Source: an uncultured Anaerostipes sp. (lineage in GTDB: Bacteria > Bacillota > Clostridia > Lachnospirales > Lachnospiraceae). From it: DNA of 50,399 bases. Positions 41,414 through 49,897 of this stretch are shown here, in pieces; positions within the stretch are counted from its first letter, which is position 1, and each line of letters opens with the position of its first letter. Position numbers and translations under genes: made by a program. The notes beneath the pieces were generated by a model. That model saw only the letters and a program-made list of their open reading frames with translations. It was not told the DNA's origin and ran no database searches. The DNA is taken from assembly GCA_900756035.1 (NCBI GenBank), contig CAAEIR010000330.1, positions 1-50,399 on the forward strand, given 5' to 3'.

Positions 41414-42907
41414 ATGAAAAAGTACATTATGGCACTGGATGCAGGGACTACCAGCAATCGCTGTATTTTGTTCAATGAGCAGGGAGTCATTTGCAGTGTG
41501 GCGCAGAAGGAATTTACACAGTATTTTCCACATCCGGGATGGGTGGAGCATGATGCCGACGAGATTTGGTCTTCGCAGCTCGGGGTTGCAGTAGAAGCCA
41601 TGAATAAGCTGAACATAACAGCGGATCAGGTGGCGGCAATCGGAATTACGAATCAGAGGGAGACAACGATTGTATGGGATAAAAATACAGGAGAGCCGGT
41701 GTATCATGCCATTGTCTGGCAGTGCAGAAGGACATCTGAGTTTTGTGATGAACTAAAGGAAAGAGGATTGACAGATCAATTTCGTGAAAAAACAGGCTTG
41801 ATGATTGATGCGTATTTTAGCGGAACAAAGGTAAAATGGATTCTTGATCATATCCCGGGAGCAAAGGAAAAGGCAGAAGCAGGGGATTTGCTTTTTGGTA
41901 CAGTGGAGACATGGTTAATCTGGAAACTGACCAAAGGGAAAGTGCATGTGACAGATTATTCCAATGCAGCCAGAACCATGCTGTTTAATATCAATACTCT
42001 CGAATGGGATGATGATATATTGAAAGAACTTGGAATTCCGAAATCTATGCTTCCACAGGCAAGACCATCCAGTGAAGTCTATGGAATGGCAGATGCTTCC
42101 TTTTTCGGAAAAGAAATTCCGATTGGAGGAGCTGCAGGTGATCAGCAGGCGGCATTGTTCGGACAAACCTGTTTTACTCCGGGGGAAGCGAAAAATACAT
42201 ACGGAACCGGTGCGTTTCTTCTTATGAACACGGGAACAAAGCCGGTCTTTTCAACCAATGGACTGGTAACAACCATTGCGTGGGGACTGAACGGAGAAGT
42301 AAATTATGCACTGGAAGGATCCATTTTTGTGGCAGGAGCAGCAATTCAATGGCTTCGGGACGAAATGCGGTTGGTGGATTCTTCTCCGGATTCTGAATAC
42401 ATGGCGTCAAAAGTAAAGGACACCAATGGATGCTATGTGGTTCCGGCGTTTACAGGATTGGGTGCACCTCACTGGGATCAGTATGCAAGGGGGACAATCG
42501 TGGGAATTACCCGAGGGGTAAATAAATATCATGTGATTCGTGCGACACTGGAATCTCTGGCATATCAGACCTATGATGTTTTAAAGGCAATGGAGGCAGA
42601 CAGTAAAATTCAGTTAAGTTCTTTAAAAGTAGACGGAGGCGCCAGCGCCAATAACTTTTTAATGCAGTTCCAGTCTGATATTTTAAATACACAGGTACGG
42701 CGTCCGAGATGCGTGGAGACAACGGCGATGGGAGCGGCTTATCTGGCAGGTCTTGCAGTGGGATATTGGAAGGATAAGAAAGATGTCATTGCAAACTGGA
42801 ATATTGATCGTGAATTTACTCCGGCAATGGAAGAAGCGGATCGGAAAGATAAGCTTGCCGGATGGGAGAAAGCAATAAAATATTCCTTTGGATGGGCAAA
42901 AAATTAG
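41414..42907 (+). CDS. glpK: Glycerol kinase
   Basis: Phosphorylates glycerol with ATP to glycerol-3-phosphate, trapping it in the cell. I start it at ATG 41414, eight bases after GGAGG, giving 497 aa. It has the FGGY-type ATP loop ALDAGTTSNRCILF, the EQHDADEIW-like segment WVEHDADEIW, the GITNQRETTIVWD segment, and a C-terminal signature with LKVDGGASANNFLMQFQ. The regulatory loop for PTS phosphorylation in Firmicute GlpK (a His in the ~230 region) is not evident. The upstream gap contains no terminator. Confidence 0.97.
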   Translation: MKKYIMALDAGTTSNRCILFNEQGVICSVAQKEFTQYFPHPGWVEHDADEIWSSQLGVAVEAMNKLNITADQVAAIGITNQRETTIVWDKNTGEPVYHAIVWQCRRTSEFCDELKERGLTDQFREKTGLMIDAYFSGTKVKWILDHIPGAKEKAEAGDLLFGTVETWLIWKLTKGKVHVTDYSNAARTMLFNINTLEWDDDILKELGIPKSMLPQARPSSEVYGMADASFFGKEIPIGGAAGDQQAALFGQTCFTPGEAKNTYGTGAFLLMNTGTKPVFSTNGLVTTIAWGLNGEVNYALEGSIFVAGAAIQWLRDEMRLVDSSPDSEYMASKVKDTNGCYVVPAFTGLGAPHWDQYARGTIVGITRGVNKYHVIRATLESLAYQTYDVLKAMEADSKIQLSSLKVDGGASANNFLMQFQSDILNTQVRRPRCVETTAMGAAYLAGLAVGYWKDKKDVIANWNIDREFTPAMEEADRKDKLAGWEKAIKYSFGWAKN

Positions 42908-42961
42908 AATATCAGAGCACATTATAATTGAATAAAGGAAGAGAAATGGGAAGGATTGACA

Positions 42962-43675
42962 ATGTTAGCATATATATCAGAATTTTTAGGAACAATGATT
43001 TTAATCTTACTGGGAGACGGCGTGGTTGCCAATGTAAATCTTGAGAAATCTGGAATGAAAGGGGCAGGAGCGACACAGATTACGTTGGCATGGGGATTTG
43101 CAGTATTAATTCCCGCATTTATTTTCGGAACGGCGTCCGGAGCACATTTTAACCCGGCTTTGACCATAGCCCTTGCGGCAATCGGAAGTTTCTCATGGTC
43201 TATGGTTCCGGGGTATGTGTTAGCTCAGATCGCCGGGGCATTTGCAGGCGGCATACTGGTGTATGTACTGTTCGCAGGGCAGTTTGAAGCAACAGAAGAC
43301 CAGGCTGTAAAATTGGGTGTTTTTTGTACGGCACCATCGATTTCCAATACCTTATTAAATTTGTTGAGCGAAATGGTCGGAACATTCGTTCTTGTGTTTG
43401 CGATTTTGGGAGTTGGAAATGTAGAGAATGCAGGTTCCATGGGGTTAAATTATTTCTTTGTGTTTGCTATTATTGTGGCGATTGGTATGTCTCTGGGAGG
43501 ACTTACGGGATATGCCATTAATCCGGCAAGGGATTTTGGGCCGAGGCTTGCACATGCAGTTCTGCCTATCCCGGGAAAGGGAACATCAAATTTTGGATAT
43601 GCATGGATTCCGGTGATTGGACCGATCCTTGGAGCATTGATTGCAGGAGGTTTGTTTTCTGTGATTCCGTGGTAA
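42962..43675 (+). CDS. glpF: Glycerol uptake facilitator (MIP family)
   Basis: Aquaglyceroporin that lets glycerol diffuse into the cell. The 237-aa product from ATG 42962 (AAGGA six bases upstream; a TTG at 42956 is also possible) has six membrane segments and both half-helix motifs, HFNPALT and AINPARDFGPR. The Asp after the second NPAR is the usual mark of glycerol-permeable members. It is the last gene of the operon, directly following glpK. Confidence 0.95.
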   Translation: MLAYISEFLGTMILILLGDGVVANVNLEKSGMKGAGATQITLAWGFAVLIPAFIFGTASGAHFNPALTIALAAIGSFSWSMVPGYVLAQIAGAFAGGILVYVLFAGQFEATEDQAVKLGVFCTAPSISNTLLNLLSEMVGTFVLVFAILGVGNVENAGSMGLNYFFVFAIIVAIGMSLGGLTGYAINPARDFGPRLAHAVLPIPGKGTSNFGYAWIPVIGPILGALIAGGLFSVIPW

Positions 43676-43682
43676 AAGCACA

Positions 43683-43710
43683 TTGTAATAAATTTTAGAA
43701 CGGTTATAAT
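43683..43710 (+). promoter_or_regulatory. Promoter candidate for a short transcript after glpF
   Basis: TTGTAA (43683-43688) and a perfect TATAAT (43705-43710) are 16 bases apart. Transcription would begin near 43716 and meet a terminator hairpin 60 bases later. Confidence 0.4.
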
Positions 43711-43714
43711 AAGA

Positions 43715-43780
43715 GTCAAATCAAAAAGAAAAAAGATTTGACAAAGGCGTCAGCGATAGAAACAGCTGGCGCCTTTTCTT
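43715..43780 (+). ncRNA. Possible small RNA: two tandem hairpins ending in a terminator
   Basis: Hairpin one has a perfect 8-bp stem GTCAAATC/GATTTGAC (43715-43722 and 43735-43742) with a 12-base A-rich loop. Hairpin two is an 11-bp stem with one wobble (43744-43754 and 43765-43775) followed by TTCTTT. The second is certainly a good terminator for glpF. With its own upstream promoter the whole could also be an independent ~60-nt RNA. Confidence 0.4.
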
Positions 43781-43792
43781 TGATATTTCCCC

Positions 43793-43821
43793 TTGTTGAA
43801 CAGATCAGCTTGTTTTATAAT
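43793..43821 (+). promoter_or_regulatory. Promoter for the DUF296 gene and asnS
   Basis: TTGTTG (43793-43798) and a perfect TATAAT (43816-43821) are separated by 17 bases, 35 bases before the next start codon. Confidence 0.7.
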
Positions 43822-43855
43822 CAAAGAAAACACACAGAAAGGATGAATCAGCAAT

Positions 43856-44275
43856 ATGGAATACAGAAAATTTAATCATCAATATGTTCTTCGGATTGAC
43901 CGGGGAGAAGAAATCTGCGAGCAGTTAAAAATTGTAGCAAAAAAAGAAAATATCAAACTGGCATATTTAACAGGGATTGGTGCGGCAGGCAAGATTACAG
44001 CCGGTGTGTTTGACACACAGGAAAAGGCATTTAAGGGTCAGACATGGAAGGGTGATTTAGAGATTGTTTCCATTGCCGGGAATATTAATACCATGGATGG
44101 GGAAACTTATACACACTTTCATATTAGTTTTTCCGATGAACAGGGAAATGTTTTCGGAGGACATCTGACAGAAGCTGTGATCAGCGGAACCGGAGAGCTT
44201 GTATTAACAGAGATTGACGGCAGCGTAGATCGCAGGTTTGATGAAGAAACCGGGCTGAATCTATTTGAATTTTAA
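43856..44275 (+). CDS. PPC/DUF296 domain protein
   Basis: A 139-aa single-domain protein of the PPC (DUF296) family, small trimeric proteins found alone in bacteria and joined to AT-hooks in plants. The core has LRIDRGEEICEQL, LAYLTGIGAAGKITAGVFD and the metal-type motif THFHISF...FGGHLTEA, with His residues that often bind zinc. The function in bacteria is not settled. It has AGAAAGGATG in its leader and is followed 21 bases later by asnS. Confidence 0.88.
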   Translation: MEYRKFNHQYVLRIDRGEEICEQLKIVAKKENIKLAYLTGIGAAGKITAGVFDTQEKAFKGQTWKGDLEIVSIAGNINTMDGETYTHFHISFSDEQGNVFGGHLTEAVISGTGELVLTEIDGSVDRRFDEETGLNLFEF

Positions 44276-44296
44276 GAATGCGGAGGTATCCAAATT

Positions 44297-45679
44297 ATGG
44301 ATATGATAACAGGAAGACAATTATATAAAAATGCCGGGACATATGATCAGAAAGAAGTAGAACTTTGCGGATGGGTAAAGAGCAATCGGGGATCAAAAAA
44401 CTTTGGATTTCTGGTAATCAGCGATGGAACCTTTTTTGAGCCCATACAGGTTGTTTATGGGAAGGAACTTGAGGAATTTTCAAAAATCAGTAAATTGACG
44501 GTGGGATCATCGGTGATTGTCCGGGGAATTTTGGTTTTGACTCCGGAAGCAAAACAGCCTTTTGAAATCCAGGCAAACAGCGTTGCAGTGGAGGGAGAAT
44601 GCCCATCCGATTATCCACTGCAAAAGAAACGTCATACGTTAGAATATTTAAGGAAGATTTCTCATTTGCGTCCGAGGACCAATACCTTTCAAGCTGTTTT
44701 TCGTGTACGTTCTCTCACTGCCTACGCGATTCATAAGTTTTTCATGGAAAGAGATTTTGTTTATGTGCATACGCCGATTATTACCGGACAGGACTGCGAG
44801 GGAGCGGGAGAAATGTTTCAGGTAACGACCATGGATCTTGAGAATCTTGCAGGACAACGTGTAGATTATGAGGAAGATTTTTTTAAGAAGCCGGTAAGCC
44901 TTACCGTCAGTGGTCAGCTGGCAGGAGAAACCTTTGCTCAGGCATTCCGGAATATTTATACCTTTGGTCCCACGTTTCGGGCAGAAGCATCCAACACCAC
45001 AAGGCATGCGGCAGAATTCTGGATGATTGAACCGGAAATTTCCTTTGCCGATCTGGACGACAATATGATACTGGCAGAGCAGATGATCAAATATATCATT
45101 GGCTATGTTATGGAGCATGCACCGGAAGAAATGAGATTTTTAAATCAGTTTATTGACAAAGGACTGATAGAACGGTTAGAACATGTAGTTTCCTCCGACT
45201 TTGCAAGAGTCACATATACGGACGCAGTAAAACTTCTGGAAGAGCACAATGATCAGTTTGAATATAAGGTATCCTGGGGAACGGATCTGCAGACAGAACA
45301 CGAGCGTTTTTTAACAGAAGAGATTTTCAAGAAACCGGTGTTTGTTACGGATTATCCAAAAGAGATCAAAGCCTTTTATATGAAAATGAATCCGGATGAA
45401 AAGACGGTGGCAGCGATGGATCTTCTGGTACCGGCGATTGGAGAAATTATCGGAGGAAGTCAGAGGGAAGATGATCTGGACAAGTTGAAGAAGCGTATGG
45501 AAGAGGATGGAATGAATCCGGAGGATTATGAATTTTATCTGGATCTTCGAAAATATGGATCGACCCGCCATGCCGGATTCGGTCTTGGATTTGAACGAAT
45601 GGTAATGTATGTAACAGGAATCGGCAATATCAGAGATGTGATTCCATATCCGAGAACTGTTGGAAAATGCCAATATTAA
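44297..45679 (+). CDS. asnS: Asparaginyl-tRNA synthetase
   Basis: Class IIb aminoacyl-tRNA synthetase that charges tRNA-Asn. At 460 aa it has the N-terminal OB-fold anticodon domain (~15-110), motif 2 TFGPTFRAEASNTTRHAAEFWMIEPE (two adjoining pieces, ~228-253) and motif 3 GFGLGFERMVMY (~431-442). It is Asn-type rather than Asp-type by the SNTTRH segment. No T-box leader fits in the short upstream gap. GGAGG lies ten bases before the start. Confidence 0.96.
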   Translation: MDMITGRQLYKNAGTYDQKEVELCGWVKSNRGSKNFGFLVISDGTFFEPIQVVYGKELEEFSKISKLTVGSSVIVRGILVLTPEAKQPFEIQANSVAVEGECPSDYPLQKKRHTLEYLRKISHLRPRTNTFQAVFRVRSLTAYAIHKFFMERDFVYVHTPIITGQDCEGAGEMFQVTTMDLENLAGQRVDYEEDFFKKPVSLTVSGQLAGETFAQAFRNIYTFGPTFRAEASNTTRHAAEFWMIEPEISFADLDDNMILAEQMIKYIIGYVMEHAPEEMRFLNQFIDKGLIERLEHVVSSDFARVTYTDAVKLLEEHNDQFEYKVSWGTDLQTEHERFLTEEIFKKPVFVTDYPKEIKAFYMKMNPDEKTVAAMDLLVPAIGEIIGGSQREDDLDKLKKRMEEDGMNPEDYEFYLDLRKYGSTRHAGFGLGFERMVMYVTGIGNIRDVIPYPRTVGKCQY

Positions 45680-45721
45680 AAAAGAAAATGCATATACTAC
45701 TTAAAAAATGAGGTGGAAGTT

Positions 45722-46330
45722 ATGCATTCAATCTGGCAGGAAAAAATGGAATTTCCCGACTATCCGATTCTGAGAAGAGATCAGAAAGCAGACATTGTCT
45801 ACATCGGAGCAACGCTGCGCCACGGAATCGAGGCGCATTTCCAAAAAGAACAGGGAAAAGCAGTGATGATTCTTGAGGAACAGTCCATTGCCAAAGTATC
45901 CAAACTGGGAGGCATGGGGATTTTAAAAGCCGGGAATCGGGAAGAAAGAAAAAGTCTTCATATGCTTCGAGACTATATTTGCGGTCGCGGAATTCCGTGT
46001 GATATGAAAGTCGTTTCCGAGGATTGTCTCTGGGTACATCCGATCAAGCTGTTTTTGTTTATGACAAAAGATATTTTGGTGTATGAGCAGACTGGAATTT
46101 GCGGACGAAAAGGAAAAAGGCTGGATATTGGAAGCGCTTATATTGATGCAGGACAGATTTTTGAGGAGGAGCAGGCGGGGGATCCGGTTTATGTCCATGT
46201 GTTTGAAAAGAATCCGTTCTTAAAGGGGAAGAGAGAGCCTTTTTTGGAAATTCGTACTTACAGGGGCGTATGGCTTGCAAGTTCCTATCAGCGGGAGATA
46301 GAAGGAAGTTTATACTACTGGGAAATTTAA
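45722..46330 (+). CDS. Hypothetical protein, 202 aa
   Basis: I do not recognise a family. I start it at ATG 45722, with AGGTGG seven bases upstream. The protein is soluble, mixed alpha/beta by appearance and Lys/Glu rich. A run of four Cys is scattered through it (YICGRGIPC, SEDCLW, GICGRKG) without a classic metal motif. One hydrophobic stretch (KLFLFMTKDILVY) is too short for a membrane helix. It lies between asnS and yqeY in the same direction and may be co-transcribed with them. Confidence 0.75.
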   Translation: MHSIWQEKMEFPDYPILRRDQKADIVYIGATLRHGIEAHFQKEQGKAVMILEEQSIAKVSKLGGMGILKAGNREERKSLHMLRDYICGRGIPCDMKVVSEDCLWVHPIKLFLFMTKDILVYEQTGICGRKGKRLDIGSAYIDAGQIFEEEQAGDPVYVHVFEKNPFLKGKREPFLEIRTYRGVWLASSYQREIEGSLYYWEI

Positions 46331-46361
46331 CTGAAATAGATAATTGGAGGAGGATAATACG

Positions 46362-46808
46362 ATGAGTATGATTGATGTAATTCGCAGAGAAATGATGACT
46401 GCAATGAAAAATAAGGAGAGGGAAAGAAAAGAAAGTCTTTCCATGCTGTTAAATGCGTTAAAAAATGCGCAGATTGACAAACGTGAGGATTTGACTGAGG
46501 CAGAGGAGAATTCCATTATTGCAAAGGAAATCAAGCAGACCAAAGAAACCATGGAGTCCTGTCCGCCGGATCGGGCAGATATCATAGAGGAGTGCAAAGC
46601 ACGTCTGGCTGTGCTGGAGGAATTTGCACCGGAGCAGATGGGAGAGGCGCAGATTGCAGAACAGATTCAGACCGTATTGGATGAACTTGGCATCGATGAG
46701 CCAACCATGAAGGATAAGGGAAGAATTATGAAGAATTTGATGCCGAGAGTCAAAGGAAAGGCAGATGGAAAGCTGGTGAATCAGTTAGTGGGAGAAAGAC
46801 TGCAATGA
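46362..46808 (+). CDS. yqeY: GatB/YqeY domain protein
   Basis: A small helical protein related to the tail domain of GatB, the amidotransferase subunit that reads tRNA. Its stand-alone role is not established. The 148-aa product starts at ATG 46362 (GGAGGAGG upstream) and shows RREMMTAMKNKERERKESL, a lysine-rich helical middle, and a C-terminal MKNLMPRVKGKADGKLVNQL, all typical. Its stop overlaps the next start by four bases. Confidence 0.93.
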   Translation: MSMIDVIRREMMTAMKNKERERKESLSMLLNALKNAQIDKREDLTEAEENSIIAKEIKQTKETMESCPPDRADIIEECKARLAVLEEFAPEQMGEAQIAEQIQTVLDELGIDEPTMKDKGRIMKNLMPRVKGKADGKLVNQLVGERLQ

Positions 46809-47347
46809 AAAATATATTAATTGTGGTGGATATGCAGAATGACTTTATTGATGGAACTCTGGGAACGAAAGAGGCGCAGGAGATTGTAGACCGGGCAGCA
46901 GATAAAATTCGTAGATTTGAGGGAGAGATTTACGGCACACTGGATACCCATCAAAAAGATTATTTAACGACCCAGGAGGGAAAGAAGCTTCCGGTTTCTC
47001 ACTGTATCTGCGGTGAGGAAGGGTGGGCGTTAGACCCGGAAATTATGGAAGCACTTGCCAAAACTCAAGGACGGGTTCATATGTTTTGCAGGAAAGGAGC
47101 GTTTGGCTCGATAGAACTGGCAGAGCAAATCAAAGAGGATTTTGCCGGCGAGGATCTTGAAATTCAGCTGATTGGATTGTGTACGGATATTTGTGTAATC
47201 TCCAATGCTATGATCTTAAAGGCAGCGTTTCCTGAGGCGAGACTGATAGTGGACGCCTTATGCTGTGCGGGAGTTACCAAGGAAAGTCATGATCGCGCGC
47301 TGGAAGCCATGAAGGCGTGTCAGATTGAAATAATGGAATCAAATTGA
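46805..47347 (+). CDS. Isochorismatase-like cysteine hydrolase (nicotinamidase type)
   Basis: A 180-aa hydrolase of the isochorismatase/PncA superfamily. The catalytic triad is visible: Asp in IVVDMQNDF (~9), Lys in FCRKGAFGS (~98) and Cys in LCTDICVISNA (~136). The metal-binding TLDTH segment (~57-61) is of the nicotinamidase kind, so nicotinamide deamidation is the best guess, though other amides are possible. It is coupled to yqeY through an ATGA overlap. Confidence 0.88.
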   Translation: MKNILIVVDMQNDFIDGTLGTKEAQEIVDRAADKIRRFEGEIYGTLDTHQKDYLTTQEGKKLPVSHCICGEEGWALDPEIMEALAKTQGRVHMFCRKGAFGSIELAEQIKEDFAGEDLEIQLIGLCTDICVISNAMILKAAFPEARLIVDALCCAGVTKESHDRALEAMKACQIEIMESN

Positions 47348-47374
47348 CGGAAGTGTAAATGCATTATGGAAGGA

Positions 47375-47419
47375 AAAGCGGAGTGAGTCCCTCAAGGATT
47401 GAGGGATTTGCTCCGCTTT
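47375..47419 (+). terminator. Terminator after the cysteine hydrolase gene
   Basis: A 20-bp stem with three G-T wobbles (47375-47394 and 47400-47419) has a 5-base loop. No strong T-run follows. It marks the end of the ordinary chromosomal block. Confidence 0.65.
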
Positions 47420-47431
47420 GTTCTGTCATGA

Positions 47432-47709
47432 ACGTATGAACCAACAGTCCCTAATAAATTAAGATTAAATATGGTATGTGGTGTTAATTTCTCCATAATG
47501 AGAGATAAAGAAAGTGGTGTTCATTCGGTGTTTTTTCAAGAAAAAGGTACGAAAGTCATAGACAAAGCCTTTAAGAATGTTCTTGGCAATATTGAAAAGA
47601 AAAGACTAAAGAATCGATTCATAAAAATATTGAGAAGTTTAAAGAGATGGCTAAAAATAGCATTTCAAAAGACAAGGTCAAAAACAAACAAAAGGAACAA
47701 ATCCTATGA
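47432..47709 (+). pseudogene. Frameshifted PcfB-like (DUF3801) conjugation gene remnant
   Basis: The frame opened after a stop at 47429 reads GVNFSIMRDKESGVHSVFFQ and continues ...VIDKAFKNVL, which resembles the DUF3801/PcfB family. At the A-run 47608-47610 the likely reading moves by one base. The other frame continues as KESIHKNIEKFKEMAKN and ends at TGA 47709. The simplest explanation is loss of a single A. The 5' part is missing. The TGA overlaps the next ATG as ATGA, the normal pcfB-pcfC junction of conjugative elements. Confidence 0.65.
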
Positions 47710-47858
47710 TTGATAAAATATTCAAGGACATAAAAGATTTATTTAAGGTGCAAGATAAGAAGCGTTTCGTATTAGAAAATATTCCATATCTTGCATTTTT
47801 CTATGTAAGATTTCTGTTAGATGAATTTGCTAACATTGGGTTAATTCCTATGGATTAA
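47706..47858 (+). pseudogene. VirD4/TraG-type coupling protein with internal deletion
   Basis: A 50-codon frame begins MIDKIFKDIKDLFKVQDKK with the first membrane segment start (ENIPYLAFFYV). It then passes directly into RFLLDEFANIGLIPMD, which is the Walker B region of VirD4/TraG coupling proteins, normally several hundred residues further on. A stop follows. The gene has therefore lost its middle (including Walker A) and its end. Microhomology around the ATGTA(A)G bases at the junction near 47805 may have mediated the deletion. Confidence 0.75.
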
Positions 47859-47979
47859 ATTATTAAAAGACAGGTAAAGATATGCCATAATTCATGGTGA
47901 CGAGTTCAGTTGCCTTGAATAACAGATGAACAGGGACACGATCAACTGGATTCGGATAAAACGAAAACAGGAGGTCGCT

Positions 47980-48363
47980 ATGGAGAAATTGAAAAAGCAT
48001 ATCCATGATGACAGTAACGGTCTGGACTATGTTCTGGTCGGAGACTACTATATTCCAGACTTACAGCTGCCGGAGGAAAGCCGCCCTATCGGACGATGGG
48101 GACGGATGCACAGGGAATATCTGCAAGAGTATTGTTCCGACCGGTACAATGAATTACTTCTGTCTGGAAAGCTGTGGACATATCTTGCCGATCTGGATGA
48201 GCAGGCACAGAACCGTCTGGATTGTACCATTGCCCAGATAAAAGAAACAGAGGGAGTCACGGAGGAATTGAAAGCAAAGGACCAGCTTGCATGGGTCGGT
48301 CACATGAACAGCATACGCCACCGGGCAGAGGAAGTCATTCGGTCTGAGATGATTTTCGTCTGA
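47980..48363 (+). CDS. tnpV: TnpV family transposon-encoded protein
   Basis: A 127-aa protein of the TnpV family, found in Tn4451-like mobilisable transposons and many Firmicute integrative elements; its function is unknown. Recognisable segments are LDYVLVGDYYIPDL, RPIGRWGRMHREYLQE and ELLLSGKLWTYLADLD. I start it at ATG 47980 with AGGAGG eight bases upstream; an in-frame start at 47926 is not supported. It is convergent with the Cro/CI-type gene and ends at a shared terminator. Confidence 0.85.
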   Translation: MEKLKKHIHDDSNGLDYVLVGDYYIPDLQLPEESRPIGRWGRMHREYLQEYCSDRYNELLLSGKLWTYLADLDEQAQNRLDCTIAQIKETEGVTEELKAKDQLAWVGHMNSIRHRAEEVIRSEMIFV

Positions 48364-48379
48364 GAAGGTGGAAAAACTG

Positions 48380-48412
48380 AGGCCATTCATTTTTATAGTG
48401 GATGGCCTTTTT
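48380..48412. terminator. Terminator between tnpV and the Cro/CI regulator
   Basis: A 10-bp stem AGGCCATTCA/TGGATGGCCT with one wobble (48380-48389 and 48399-48408) is followed by TTTT. On the minus strand a T-run also follows shortly after the stem, so it can serve both convergent genes. Confidence 0.8.
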
Positions 48413-48413
48413 G

Positions 48414-49262
48414 CTACCTGCGTTTTTTCTTTTTTGGCATATAATACGGCTGTGGCTTGGCTTTGCCCCGCATATTGTTTGGGTTTTTAAGCAGTTTGGA
48501 CAGGCTCAGTATCCGCAGAAAAGCCGAAAAGTCCTCGGATGAAATTTTTTCAAAAGGAATCTGCATTTTATCACAGAACTCATGGATCATAGCTTCTGTG
48601 TCGTTTCCCATCTGTATGGCCTGTTCAAAATTCTCTTTGATCTCATCCAGTGTTGGCTGTGGGTCAGCTGTGGTCTTGTCTTTCAAATGAGCTTCCCGTA
48701 TATCCCGGACAATGCTGTCCAGATCATCATGAAGGATATGGCTGTAAAAATCGTTCTCCTGTACCTGACCCAATTCCAGCGTCCGCATATACAGATCATT
48801 TTCTCCAGGTGCGTGTTCTTTAAGAATGGTCTGCCGGGTAGCTTCCAGAATCAGATTCATCTGGTTCACTCGCATATCAGCGATCCGGTCAATAAAGATT
48901 TCCATATCAACCATCAGCCGCAAAAAATTTGGATGAGTCGCCAGTTCACAAAGCAGGCGGTTGTTGATCTTTCCACTGCTCAAAAGTTCCACCATAGCGT
49001 CACTCAGATGCAGAGCTTGAAGCTCCGTGTTTGGGTGATTTTTATTTTCTGACACGCCCATCAGATAATCAGTGGACACTCCATAAAACTTTGCCAGTGT
49101 CGCAATCGCAAATGGGCTGATGTCTTTGTAGTCATCGCTCTCATATTTCCCCAGTGCCGACTTAGACAGACCGGTCTGTTCTGCCAGCTGTTCCAGCGTC
49201 AGGTGCTTATCCACCACTCGCAGGTCTTTGAGCCGTTCCGGGATTGACAGTTTTGTGTACAT
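48414..49262 (-). CDS. Cro/CI-type helix-turn-helix regulator of the element
   Basis: A 282-aa protein from ATG 49262 (AGGAGG eight bases upstream; frame extensions beyond that are not credible). The N-terminal ~75 residues are an HTH_3 domain (LTLEQLAEQTGLSKSALGKY, then GVSTDYLMG). The remaining ~200 residues are helical and acidic, unlike a LexA/CI protease domain, and end in a basic KKKKRR tail. Such regulators accompany tnpV in Firmicute elements and probably control element genes. Confidence 0.85.
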   Translation of the reverse strand: MYTKLSIPERLKDLRVVDKHLTLEQLAEQTGLSKSALGKYESDDYKDISPFAIATLAKFYGVSTDYLMGVSENKNHPNTELQALHLSDAMVELLSSGKINNRLLCELATHPNFLRLMVDMEIFIDRIADMRVNQMNLILEATRQTILKEHAPGENDLYMRTLELGQVQENDFYSHILHDDLDSIVRDIREAHLKDKTTADPQPTLDEIKENFEQAIQMGNDTEAMIHEFCDKMQIPFEKISSEDFSAFLRILSLSKLLKNPNNMRGKAKPQPYYMPKKKKRR

Positions 49263-49296
49263 CAAAGCACCTCCTTGCCAACGGTTTTTGTTTTTC

Positions 49297-49325
49297 ATTA
49301 TAGCACATTTCCGAGAGCGTGGAAA
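49297..49325 (-). promoter_or_regulatory. Promoter for the Cro/CI regulator
   Basis: On the minus strand, TTTCCA (49325-49320) and TGC-TATAAT (49302-49297, an extended -10) are 17 bases apart, 35 bases before the start. Confidence 0.6.
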
Positions 49326-49603
49326 TATGCGGTTTTCATGTGTTTTTCCTGCGTCTTGGACATACGGGAGCAGCCCTCTTTTTTCGGTAAACTGGTTCTT
49401 GTCAGGAGACATAGAACCTTGAAAAATGAATGACCGACTGCAAGGGGGATGACCTCCGGGGAAGTGACGCCACGATAAGAGCGCACCAAAGAGGACAATA
49501 CGCTGGGAGAGAATCCGGGCAGGAATATTTTGCAGACAGACCGGCAGACAGAAAAATAAACGATGCGGAACATACCGCATCAAATGAATGGAGGTAGATC
49601 ATT
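49326..49603 (+). other. Leader region before the small element genes
   Basis: No gene is supported here. Just before the next gene there is a hairpin GATGCGG/CCGCATC (49562-49568 and 49575-49581) without a T-run. It could affect translation of the following gene. No clear plus-strand promoter was found. Confidence 0.4.
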
Positions 49604-49897
49604 ATGAAACTGAATATGAAGGAAAAGAAAATTCTTTACGCTTACGCCTGCCCCAGCCATCACAACACAGTGACAAGGCTGAAATGGCTGACAGCATTGA
49701 CTGTTGACCCGGAGGCGAAAAGCCAGATGCTTCATCTTGCTCATAAAATTGAGACAGAGACAGAGGAAGGGTGGTACGAAGCCTTTTACCATCATCTGCG
49801 TATGGAGATGGACGAATACCGCCGGATTAGACGCAGTCTGCGTGCGCTGAAAGCAAACACCGATTATGAGGAGGAACTGTATGAGGAAGCTGTCTAA
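49604..49897 (+). CDS. Small element-associated protein, 97 aa
   Basis: No firm family assignment. It is a highly charged helical protein with a compact Cys/His segment (YAYACPSHHNT) and an acidic/basic helix (KIETETEEGWYEAFYHHL). Its size and place between a Cro/CI gene and a second small gene match the small genes of Firmicute integrative elements; a distant relation to transposon-transfer assisting proteins is possible. GGAGG is present ten bases before the ATG. Its end overlaps the next gene by 17 bases. Confidence 0.75.
   Translation: MKLNMKEKKILYAYACPSHHNTVTRLKWLTALTVDPEAKSQMLHLAHKIETETEEGWYEAFYHHLRMEMDEYRRIRRSLRALKANTDYEEELYEEAV

Noticed and set aside
44276..44296. T-box leader for asnS
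   Set aside because: Only 21 bases separate it from the previous gene, too short for a T-box.
44648..45118. 156-codon minus-strand frame inside asnS
   Set aside because: Antisense shadow of the conserved catalytic domain.
48582..49052. 156-codon plus-strand frame opposite the Cro/CI gene
   Set aside because: Antisense shadow; the minus-strand reading has an HTH domain and a good start site.
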